The notes under the pieces: model-generated | Told to the model about the DNA's origin: nothing | The model's database searches: none | What the model saw: only the letters and a program-made list of their open reading frames with translations | Shown: positions 56,841 through 64,000 of the stretch, piece after piece | Numbering within the stretch: the first letter of the stretch is position 1 | How the letters are laid out: each line of letters begins with the position of its first letter | NCBI RefSeq assembly: GCF_000373105.1 | Contig: NZ_KB890414.1 | Coordinates: 113,620-177,619 of the forward strand | Source: Neolewinella persica DSM 23188 | Lineage (GTDB): Bacteria > Bacteroidota > Bacteroidia > Chitinophagales > Saprospiraceae | Reading direction: 5' to 3' | Length of the DNA stretch: 64,000 bases | Program-made: the position numbers and the translations under genes

Positions 56841-57373
56841 TAGGTGGCATAATCGTATGCGGTGGTACGCGTATTCCACGCTTCGTCTTGGTCAATTACA
56901 TGAAATCCATCTATGAGCGCCTGATCAAGCCCTCTTTGTCCAAAGATCGTGTTTAGAACATCTAATTGCTTTTGATAAGAACCAATATATTTATTAACTG
57001 AACTGCGCATATAATCCGGGACTCCATCAAAATCCATTTTTATATTACGAATGTCCTCCAAGTGGTACAATAGTTTGTCTTTGCGTAAACGTAACAGTTT
57101 GTAGTTTACTGCAGAAAGCGTTCGATTATCAGCTAAAGACAACTTCGAAGTTAAGTCATCAGTTTCTGCAACTTTTCTATTGATGATAAAATCAACAAAG
57201 AGCCAAATTATTCTGAGAAAGAACAGCGAAAATGAGTAAATCAATCGGTCTCGAAAGCTCAATCGGTCTCTGTCTAACTTTAATAAACGAGTTGCCACCA
57301 TGCTTTTCAAAAGCACGTCGCCTGAAGACTCCAGTGATTGTTGTGGTACAACTAACATGATAACTGTTTTCAC
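56840..57373 (-). CDS. Unknown membrane-associated protein A of an accessory two-gene cassette
   Basis: This 177-residue protein has a hydrophobic helix at about 43-65 (LIYSFSLFFLRIIWLFVDFI), flanked by basic residues. A long helical, Lys/Leu/Asp-rich C-terminal region follows (LLRLRKDKLLYHLEDIRNIK). There is no signal cleavage site, so it is probably an inner-membrane protein with a cytoplasmic helical part. No family recognised. It is first in the pair, and its stop overlaps the start of protein B by one base. Confidence 0.6.
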   Translation of the reverse strand: MKTVIMLVVPQQSLESSGDVLLKSMVATRLLKLDRDRLSFRDRLIYSFSLFFLRIIWLFVDFIINRKVAETDDLTSKLSLADNRTLSAVNYKLLRLRKDKLLYHLEDIRNIKMDFDGVPDYMRSSVNKYIGSYQKQLDVLNTIFGQRGLDQALIDGFHVIDQDEAWNTRTTAYDYAT

Positions 57374-57436
57374 TTGGTTAACACTATGACGCCAAGCTTA
57401 AGTTCAAAGATAATAGATAATCAGCTTCTTGACAAT

Positions 57437-58537
57437 TCACACCCGCTCCAAAAAAATAGGCGCACTCCCCTTAGCATCCCACTGACACAAGTAAAGATTC
57501 TCATCCGCATCCACACAGACGTCGTGCCCGTGGTGAAACAGGTTATGCACCGCAGGGTCCTGGTACATGGGCTGTAGCTGACCATCCTTATACGTGGGGG
57601 CGGTTCCACCGGCATTCGAAACAACCTTATTGTCCCCATCCAGGATGGTGATATAACCATTGTGCTTTTGCCTGATTTTACCTTCCACGGTATTGGCGAA
57701 GCAGACACCGGCCAGCAGGTTCTCACCGTGGATCACCGGCCGGCAAACGTACGCACCGGGCAGGGTTACTTGCTCAATAAATTTACCGTCGAGGGTGAAA
57801 AATTTGAATGCCTGATCGTTACGGCTGGTGACCACCAGGCGGGGCTGCCCCGCTTTGCGCAGATCGATGGCGACACCATGAGCCTGATTGAGGTTGTACC
57901 TGGCATCTTCGTTGTTTTTGCCGCCAAAATGCTGAAGGTAACGGCCGTTGGCATCGTAACGGATGATGTAGTTGGAGCCGTAGCCGTCGGCAACGTAGAC
58001 GTCTCCGTTCGGCGCAACGGCAGTTTCGGTGGGGTGATAAGCCATACCTGGTTGGTAGACACCGATCGTTTGCGGGTGTCCGAGTTGGAAGATGATCTCC
58101 CCGTTAAGACGGGTTTTAGTGACGCTTCCCGGCTGATTACGCCGGCGGCCATGTTGGTCGGAGTGGCTACCGGTATCGCAGATAAAGAGCGTTTCTTCGT
58201 CGCCCTCGTCGAAGATTGTCAGGCCGTGCCCGGCGGGAAAAGTATACCCCCAGCTGTCTGTGACCTTACCGGAGCGATCGAAGACCAATACGTTATTACT
58301 GGGATGGTCTCCCAGCAGATAGAGTTTTCCGCTCCGATCTGCTACCATTTCGTGGCAGTTGATGAGCGGGTATTGCCTTGGAGAAACTTTGGCCCAGTTC
58401 GCGTTCACTTTATACTGGTGAGCGCCCTGACCTACGATGAGGTCGTCGGAAACCGCAGCGCGGCCGGTCAAAAAAGCGGGCATGACAATGGCGGTGCCGG
58501 CCAGTGCGGTATTGCGGAGGAAAGTTCTGCGTTGCAT
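57437..58537 (-). CDS. Tat-exported NHL-repeat beta-propeller protein
   Basis: The start at 58537 begins a twin-arginine signal (MQRRTFLRNTALAGTAIVM); the longer frame to 58639 has no support. The 366-residue product is a six-bladed propeller of NHL type: repeated G-x-x-Y/L-V-x-D blade ends such as APNGDVYVADGYG and SGKLYLLGDHPS, with ENLYLCQWD last. GHGLTIFDEGDEE and LNQAHGVAIDL resemble peptidyl-alpha-hydroxyglycine alpha-amidating lyase propellers, but the activity is not established. It probably acts in the periplasm. It is separated from the DUF1553 gene by a divergent spacer with a CCGGCACTTGTGCCGG-type palindrome near 58600-58645. Confidence 0.82.
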   Translation of the reverse strand: MQRRTFLRNTALAGTAIVMPAFLTGRAAVSDDLIVGQGAHQYKVNANWAKVSPRQYPLINCHEMVADRSGKLYLLGDHPSNNVLVFDRSGKVTDSWGYTFPAGHGLTIFDEGDEETLFICDTGSHSDQHGRRRNQPGSVTKTRLNGEIIFQLGHPQTIGVYQPGMAYHPTETAVAPNGDVYVADGYGSNYIIRYDANGRYLQHFGGKNNEDARYNLNQAHGVAIDLRKAGQPRLVVTSRNDQAFKFFTLDGKFIEQVTLPGAYVCRPVIHGENLLAGVCFANTVEGKIRQKHNGYITILDGDNKVVSNAGGTAPTYKDGQLQPMYQDPAVHNLFHHGHDVCVDADENLYLCQWDAKGSAPIFLERV

Positions 58538-58756
58538 GATTTGGGAATATGGCCTTAAAGTTAGTTCGCAGAGAAGAAACCGCTCGTCGGGCCTGGTTCC
58601 CCGGCACTTGTGCCGGCTGATAAGAGAGGGACGGCACAAGTGCCGGGGAACATAGTTCGCCTAGCCGAAAGGGGCGGAAAATTGGCCATGGCATGATGCC
58701 CTAACCAACGAAACCCCTACCTTTAGAACTCTCCAAAAAGTTCTTCCTTCCCGCTA

Positions 58757-61018
58757 ATGCGTCTTCCTAAATCCCCTCTCTTCTCCCTGTTTATCTGTTC
58801 CATGTGGGCCATTATATACAGCTGCGGCAACGAAGGGGGCGAAAAGGTCAGTTTCGCCAACGACATCCGCCCGATCCTGAAAACGAAGTGCATGTCTTGC
58901 CACGGTGGCGTTCGGCAATTGGGCGGATTGAGCTTTCTGTTTGAGGAGGACATGTATGCGGTCTTACGATCTGGCAAGAAAGCCATTATACCCGGGAGGC
59001 CAGAAGAAAGTGAATTATACCAAAGGGTGATCTCTGACAAGCCAGGATTAGTGATGCCACCAGATGGGGAACAGTTGAACGAAGAAGAAACGGAGCTCAT
59101 CCGCCGGTGGATCAAAGAAGGGGCGGTCTGGGAAGAACACTGGGCCTACACTCTTCCCGAGCCTCCGGTTATACCTGAGAAAGCCGACCATCCGATTGAT
59201 GCTTTAGTACGCGAGCGTTTGCCTGCGCACAACCTATCCCCTGCACCTGCGGCCGCGCCTACTACCCTGATTCGCCGCCTGTATCTTGACCTGATCGGGC
59301 TGCCACCACCGCTAGAAGTCACCAGAAGTTTCGCTGACAACCCGAGTGAAGAAGCTTACCTGACCATCGTCGACGACCTGCTTGCCTCCCCACATTTTGG
59401 CGAAAGATGGGCTACCTTCTGGCTTGACCTGGCCCGCTACGCGGACTCGCAGGGCTACCAAAAAGACCACATCCGACGTACCATCTACCTGTACCGCGAC
59501 TGGGTCATCGATGCCTTCAACCGCGATATGCCGATCGACAGTTTCACCATCCGGCAGCTTGCCGGCGACCTGCTGCCCCAGTACTCAGATCAGGACTTGC
59601 TGGCCACCGCTTTCCACCGCAACACGATGACAAACGACGAGGGTGGTACGGATGATGAGGAATTTCGCGTCAAAGCCGTGCTCGACCGCACAAACGTGAC
59701 CATGGAGATCTGGCAGGGCGCCACCTTCAGTTGTGTACAGTGCCACAGCCATCCGTATGACCCCATCCGCCATGAAGAATACTACACCGTCAAGGGCTAC
59801 TTCAACAATACCATCGATGCGGACCTGACGTCGGATTATCCCAAGGTCCCGCTTCATTCCACGGCTCGAAAGCAGGAGCTGTCAAGGTTAAAAAGCAGGG
59901 TGGCGGCCGACACCCTGACCGACGAAGTCATCGCCAAACTCGAAACCGCCATCACTGAGCTGGAGCGTCCGCTGCAGGTACCCGTTCTTCAGGAATATCA
60001 GGATTCCTGCGGCCGCGTAAACCGCCTCTTCGTACGCGGAAACTGGTTGATGGAAGCCGATACCTTACTACCACGCCCGCCCGCCACCTACGATAAAACG
60101 GGTAAAGTATTTGCCCAAAACCGACTTGGGCTGGCCCAGTGGCTCGTTGACCAGGACAACCCGCTGACCGGCCGGGTGCTGGTCAACCGGATTTGGGCAG
60201 AACTCTTCGGCCGGGGCATCGTAAAAACAGTGGAGGATTTTGGTATTCAAGGTGACAACCCCACCCATCCGGAGTTACTTGATTGGTTGGCACTCGAGTT
60301 CACCCACGAGCAGGCCTGGAGCCTGAAGTCGTTGTTACGAACGATCGTCACCTCTAAAACTTATCAACAAAGCAGTACCCTCGACGAAGCCTCTCTGGCC
60401 TACGACCCGGAGAATCGCTGGCTGGCCCGCGGACCACGCTTCCGGCTGAGTGCCGAACATATCCGGGACCAGGCATTGGCGGTGAGCGGCCTCTTGAACC
60501 CCGAAATTTATGGTCCCAGCGTAATGCCTTACCAGCCAGAAGGCGTTTGGAACATCATCCGCCACGTCGCACGCTGGAAGACCAGCTCTGATGGGCAAAA
60601 CCACCGGCGCGGCCTCTATACTTTCTTTCGTCGTGCCAGCCCCTACCCCACCATGTTGTTGTTCGACGCTCCGCCCCGGGACCTTTGCGTTTCCCGCCGC
60701 ATCCGGACCAACACACCACTACAGGCCATGGTGACCCTCAACGACCCCGTGTTTGTCCAGGCCGGAGCAGCATTGGCAGAGGCAGTTCGTACTGAGAGGC
60801 CAGACCGCCCCAGGGAACAGATTGGCCTGGCCTACGAGCGCGCTACCGCGCGCGCACCCGACAGCTTCCGGCTCGCCCGGCTGAAAGAGCTCTACCTGCT
60901 TAACCTGACTGCCTTCCGCACGGATACTTTACCGGATTCCATTCCGCCGGAGGCGGCGGCGCTGCAGACCGTTTGCCGCGCTATTTTGAATTTAGACGAG
61001 GTTTTAGTCAAACGCTGA
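58757..61018 (+). CDS. Cytochrome-like lipoprotein with DUF1549 and DUF1553 domains
   Basis: This 753-residue lipoprotein has a signal peptide with lipobox IYSC (Cys23). A planctomycete-type cytochrome C domain follows, with haem motif CMSCH (45-49). DUF1549 runs from about 145 to 350 ([36 protein letters not shown] and a second CVQCH). DUF1553 runs from about 440 to 700 ([36 protein letters not shown]). These proteins, abundant in planctomycetes and some marine Bacteroidota, work with DUF1501 proteins, probably in polysaccharide breakdown; the reaction is unknown. The DUF1501 gene starts 3 bp after its stop. A GC-motif copy is read as P-A-P-A-A-A-P in the linker after the cytochrome domain. 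Confidence 0.9.
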   Translation: MRLPKSPLFSLFICSMWAIIYSCGNEGGEKVSFANDIRPILKTKCMSCHGGVRQLGGLSFLFEEDMYAVLRSGKKAIIPGRPEESELYQRVISDKPGLVMPPDGEQLNEEETELIRRWIKEGAVWEEHWAYTLPEPPVIPEKADHPIDALVRERLPAHNLSPAPAAAPTTLIRRLYLDLIGLPPPLEVTRSFADNPSEEAYLTIVDDLLASPHFGERWATFWLDLARYADSQGYQKDHIRRTIYLYRDWVIDAFNRDMPIDSFTIRQLAGDLLPQYSDQDLLATAFHRNTMTNDEGGTDDEEFRVKAVLDRTNVTMEIWQGATFSCVQCHSHPYDPIRHEEYYTVKGYFNNTIDADLTSDYPKVPLHSTARKQELSRLKSRVAADTLTDEVIAKLETAITELERPLQVPVLQEYQDSCGRVNRLFVRGNWLMEADTLLPRPPATYDKTGKVFAQNRLGLAQWLVDQDNPLTGRVLVNRIWAELFGRGIVKTVEDFGIQGDNPTHPELLDWLALEFTHEQAWSLKSLLRTIVTSKTYQQSSTLDEASLAYDPENRWLARGPRFRLSAEHIRDQALAVSGLLNPEIYGPSVMPYQPEGVWNIIRHVARWKTSSDGQNHRRGLYTFFRRASPYPTMLLFDAPPRDLCVSRRIRTNTPLQAMVTLNDPVFVQAGAALAEAVRTERPDRPREQIGLAYERATARAPDSFRLARLKELYLLNLTAFRTDTLPDSIPPEAAALQTVCRAILNLDEVLVKR
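59242..59259 (-). repeat. Dispersed GC-rich motif inside DUF1553 gene
   Basis: TGCACCTGCGGCCGCGCC, exact core. It is read as P-A-P-A-A-A-P between the cytochrome and DUF1549 domains. Confidence 0.88.
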
Positions 61019-61021
61019 ATA

Positions 61022-62488
61022 ATGAACCAACTAGAAAAAGAATGGTGGGCCCGCTCCCAAAGCTACCTGACCCGACGCCAACTGTTCCGGGGTGCCGCCT
61101 TCGGCATTGGCGGCATGGCACTGGGCATGCTGGGTTGTGACGGCCCGACACCTCAAAAAGACGCCGTCGGTGATGCCCTGGAACGGGCGTTGCACCTTGC
61201 ACCCCGGGCGCAACGGGTCATCTTCCTGCATATGGCCGGCGCACCTTCCCAGTTGGAGTTATTTGACTACAAGCCGGAGCTGGCTAAGCTGGACGGCAAG
61301 CCTTGTCCGCCGTCTTTCCTGGATGGCAAACGCTTTGCCTTCATTCGTGGCGTACCGGAGATGCTGGGGCCACAGTTTGCGTTTCAGCAGCACGGTGACA
61401 GCCGTGCGTGGGTGTCTGAATTACTCCCGGAATTCAGCAAAAAAGTCGACGAAGTTACTTTCCTCAAGGCCGTTACGACCGAAGAATTCAACCACGCACC
61501 GGCCCAACTCTTCATGCATACCGGCGGTACGCAGCCCGGCAAACCCTCCTTCGGCTCGTGGGTTACTTATGGACTGGGGACGGACAATGCTGACCTGCCG
61601 GGTTTCATTGTGATGGTATCCGGGCAATCGGCTCCGAGTGGGGGCAAGAGTTTGTGGGGAAGTGGGTTCTTACCCTCCAACTATCAGGGTGTAGAGTTCA
61701 GGTCAAAAGGGGACCCGGTGCTGTACGTCAATAACCCTGACGGTATTTCCCGCGACGTGCGCCGCCGTACGCTGGACGCCATTGGAGATTTAAACCGGCG
61801 GGAGCATGAGGAGGTTGGGGACCCCAATGTCCTCTCCCGCATCGAGCAATACGAACTATCCTTCCGGATGCAGATGACGGTTCCGGAAGCAACGGACGTC
61901 AGCCAGGAGCCGGACTACATCCATGAGCTTTACGGCACGCAGCCCGGGGAGAACTCCTTCGCCAACAACTGCCTGTTGGCCCGCCGGTTGGCCGAACGGG
62001 GCGTTCGTTTCATCCAGTTGTACCACCGGGGGTGGGACAGCCACGGCAGTAATGACTTTGAGAATCTTCACGGTGGCTTCAAGGCCCGTTGCCAGGAAGT
62101 GGACCGGCCGATGGCCACCCTGCTCACTGACCTGAAACAGCGTGGAATGCTGGAGGACACCCTCATCGTTTGGGGAGGAGAATTTGGCCGTACGCCCATG
62201 CAGGAAAACCGCGCCGGCGTGACGAACCCGTTCAAAGGCCGGGACCACCACGGCGCAGCCTTTACGATGTGGATGGCTGGCGGAGGCCTTCGCCCCGGCC
62301 TCACCTACGGCGCTACTGACGAATTCGGATACTACCCGACCCGGGATGCCGTGCATGTGCATGATTTACAAGCGACCATACTTCATCAGTTGGGTGTTGA
62401 TCACGAGCGGTTAACTTACCCGTTCCAGGGCAGGGATTTTCGGTTGACGGATGTGGGGGGACACGTGGTGAAGGATATACTGGGGTGA
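61022..62488 (+). CDS. DUF1501 family protein (Tat-exported)
   Basis: This 488-residue protein has an N-terminal twin-arginine segment (TRRQLFRGAAFGIGGMAL then GMLGC, possibly also lipid-modified). The DUF1501 (sulfatase-like) domain follows, with RVIFLHMAGAPSQLELFDYK, HTGGTQPGKPSFGSWVTYGL, LYHRGWDSHGSNDFENL, TLIVWGGEFGRTPMQE and GRDHHGAAFTMWMAGGG. These match the alkaline-phosphatase-like fold with His and Asp metal ligands. It is coupled to the upstream DUF1549/1553 gene (stop and start 3 bp apart) and the two almost certainly act together in the periplasm or on the outer membrane. Confidence 0.93.
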   Translation: MNQLEKEWWARSQSYLTRRQLFRGAAFGIGGMALGMLGCDGPTPQKDAVGDALERALHLAPRAQRVIFLHMAGAPSQLELFDYKPELAKLDGKPCPPSFLDGKRFAFIRGVPEMLGPQFAFQQHGDSRAWVSELLPEFSKKVDEVTFLKAVTTEEFNHAPAQLFMHTGGTQPGKPSFGSWVTYGLGTDNADLPGFIVMVSGQSAPSGGKSLWGSGFLPSNYQGVEFRSKGDPVLYVNNPDGISRDVRRRTLDAIGDLNRREHEEVGDPNVLSRIEQYELSFRMQMTVPEATDVSQEPDYIHELYGTQPGENSFANNCLLARRLAERGVRFIQLYHRGWDSHGSNDFENLHGGFKARCQEVDRPMATLLTDLKQRGMLEDTLIVWGGEFGRTPMQENRAGVTNPFKGRDHHGAAFTMWMAGGGLRPGLTYGATDEFGYYPTRDAVHVHDLQATILHQLGVDHERLTYPFQGRDFRLTDVGGHVVKDILG

Positions 62489-62724
62489 TTATGAATCAGC
62501 AAATTGAGATCTTCACTAGTATAGTTTCGGGTATTTAGGCCTTTGATTTGAGCGCATTTCTAGGTGGATTTATGGTAACTAAAACAAGCATTCTTGTTAA
62601 GAAAATATTGTTTGACAACCAGCATACGCATTAATATTTACATCAATTATCAATTATCTTTTTCGTAGTATTGCGATCTAAGCTTTTGCTACAACTACTC
62701 AGGGCCTGAAATTCACACGACGAT

Positions 62725-64000
62725 ATGCAATCTACGACCTCTCGTGAAGTATATGAAAGACGAAAATATTTTAATGCCTGTATAAAAGGTTCAAACTATG
62801 GGCCAGGAATAGAACACTGGATTGACCTATGGGAAAGAAAGGTAAGTAGAAACCTAAGTCATCTCTCTGACGCAGAGATATGGGGGTTCCGTCAACGGCT
62901 AAGGTTTATTTGGGGAGATATAAAATCGATAAGGGCCGATTTAAAGAAATTACCTAAAGTAATTAAGAATAATTCAGCCGAAGTATTGATTACTCAGGGA
63001 TTTGTGGCTTATGACGAAAGCAAATTCTTTAAAGCCTATGACCTTTTCCAACGTGCGGCCAAGCTACATAAGGTGCCGATCGCAGGTTTTTCCAACTATG
63101 TACTAATGAGGGTTCACTTACTCTCCGCGAAGTGTTGTTGGAGATGGGACGACTTACCAAAGGCGTTATGTCATCTTGGCATGTCAGCGCACTACGTGAT
63201 GGCTTATCATGCTGAACAACCCGAAGAAGTCAAGTACACTGATTATTACCGTGGTCGGATACTCAGTGTTTACCCCCGTTTATTGACACCACGTCGGGGG
63301 CCGGATGTGGGCGGAACCAACAATATTGAGTTGACTGGACAATACCTTGAAAAGGCTAAACATTTTTTTAAAAAGAGTTGCCCCTTAGTCCGAAAAGACG
63401 ATACTGATGTCATGCACTTGTTCGAGGCAGAAATCTTGGAATTAGAAGCCCACGCTAAACGGAATGAGGCCAGACGCACTGAAGATGAAAACTCATCAAA
63501 ACAACTTTTTGCTGAGGTAAAGGATCTGTTGAAAGACGTATCCTTTATCTTGAAGAAGCAATACAAGAAAAAGAGAACCCGCAGAAAATCACACGTACTT
63601 CGACTAAAGGGGATGTTAAACGTAACTAGAATCCTGAAAAATGGGAGAAGGTTAAATTTCCACCCAGAAAGACATAAGGATGGAAAAAAGGCTACGAAGT
63701 ATTTCACTAAGGAATTAAAACAACGAAAAAAAATTTTTGGAAAAAAGCCGCATACTACTATTGCCCGAGCCTATAACAATCGTGCGTTAGCAAAAATTTT
63801 GTCGGGAAATGCCTACAAGTATTATCCTGAGTATAGGAATATCGACATAGCGATTCCTTTTTGGGAGTCCGCACAAAATGATGCATGGTCAGCCATAAAA
63901 GCCAATACGTCCAATGACCTTACAAAGGCTGGAGCCGATTCGTTCACCTGTCTATCAGACGCCCAGTTAATCACTTCCTTGAATCATCTCATGGATACGA
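62725..64000 (+). CDS. Unknown basic helical protein, truncated by the window end
   Basis: An uninterrupted frame of 425 codons starts with ATG at 62725 (MQSTTSREVYERRKYFNACI) and is still open at 64000. The protein has no signal peptide. It contains helical, TPR-like stretches (FVAYDESKFFKAYDLFQRAA) and a very basic middle (KKQYKKKRTRRKS, then LKGMLNVTRILKNGRR). A further repeat-like helix lies near the end (RAYNNRALAKILSGNAYKYY). Trp and Tyr are frequent. No family recognised. It is AT-rich, like the peptide-array island, and follows a 236-bp AT-rich spacer, which suggests an acquired region continuing past the window. Confidence 0.7.
   Translation, partial: MQSTTSREVYERRKYFNACIKGSNYGPGIEHWIDLWERKVSRNLSHLSDAEIWGFRQRLRFIWGDIKSIRADLKKLPKVIKNNSAEVLITQGFVAYDESKFFKAYDLFQRAAKLHKVPIAGFSNYVLMRVHLLSAKCCWRWDDLPKALCHLGMSAHYVMAYHAEQPEEVKYTDYYRGRILSVYPRLLTPRRGPDVGGTNNIELTGQYLEKAKHFFKKSCPLVRKDDTDVMHLFEAEILELEAHAKRNEARRTEDENSSKQLFAEVKDLLKDVSFILKKQYKKKRTRRKSHVLRLKGMLNVTRILKNGRRLNFHPERHKDGKKATKYFTKELKQRKKIFGKKPHTTIARAYNNRALAKILSGNAYKYYPEYRNIDIAIPFWESAQNDAWSAIKANTSNDLTKAGADSFTCLSDAQLITSLNHLMDT

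Noticed and set aside
57662-58558. A 298-residue plus-strand frame opposite the NHL-propeller gene
   Set aside because: It lies antisense to a well-formed propeller with a Tat signal. No domain is visible in the shadow.

Overview
The window looks like a chromosome segment from a free-living Bacteroidota of the Saprospiria/Lewinella type. I infer this from several type IX secretion (T9SS) cargo proteins with type A and type B C-terminal signals, a hybrid TPR/histidine kinase/AraC regulator, a sodium-pumping NADH:quinone reductase operon, and promoters of the TTTG-N(19-21)-TAnnTTTG type. The genus is inference. I saw no rRNA, tRNA or CRISPR array.

Layout. 0-9.5 kb: a membrane-anchored patatin-like protein, a glycine-rich T9SS cargo protein and the hybrid sensor/regulator. 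9.6-16.6 kb: nqrABCDEF, all on the minus strand, with an unusual membrane-anchored NqrA. 17-32.6 kb: a giant type B T9SS adhesin-like protein, a DJ-1/PfpI protein, a DUF1080 lipoprotein with an MFS transporter, a DMT permease, a secreted duplicated cupredoxin-like protein, RNase R, a broken small gene and a geranylgeranyl-reductase-like flavoprotein. 32.6-34.7 kb: an AT-richer accessory island holding an orphan Rhs tip with a zinc-metalloprotease domain and a lipoprotein that may be its partner. 34.6-49.2 kb: secreted haem peroxidase, TIGR02757, META lipoprotein, GpmI, DUF4783, a secreted metalloprotease behind a hairpin-rich leader, a heptosyltransferase, an envelope stress trio (YtxH, holin-like, unknown), a response regulator with a thioredoxin-fold partner, and an ECF sigma factor. 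49.2-53.1 kb: an AT-rich island with a 515-residue helical protein converging on six tandem genes for a 40-residue acidic peptide, plus a divergent 44-residue relative and two shorter C-terminal echoes. 53.2-62.5 kb: PhoH, SAM hydrolase, an AlkA-type glycosylase, an unknown two-gene cassette, an NHL-propeller protein and a DUF1549/1553-DUF1501 pair. 62.7 kb to the end: an unknown gene that runs off the window.

The two most unusual things are these. First, the tandem peptide-gene array at 51.4-53.0 kb: its copies differ almost only at synonymous sites, and its members share an N-terminal NSLT and a C-terminal I(N/D)D(L/I)ML. Second, a dispersed GC-rich motif, GGCGCGGCCGCAGGTGCA and variants, occurs 18 times in 64 kb, both between and inside genes and in several reading frames. 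Three times it forms inverted pairs about 100-125 bp long, which resembles a REP/REPIN or miniature mobile element population.

Other items of note are the serial hairpins upstream of the metalloprotease gene at 42.0 kb, long intergenic inverted repeats built from simple phrases, and the Rhs tip fused to the end of the peroxidase gene.
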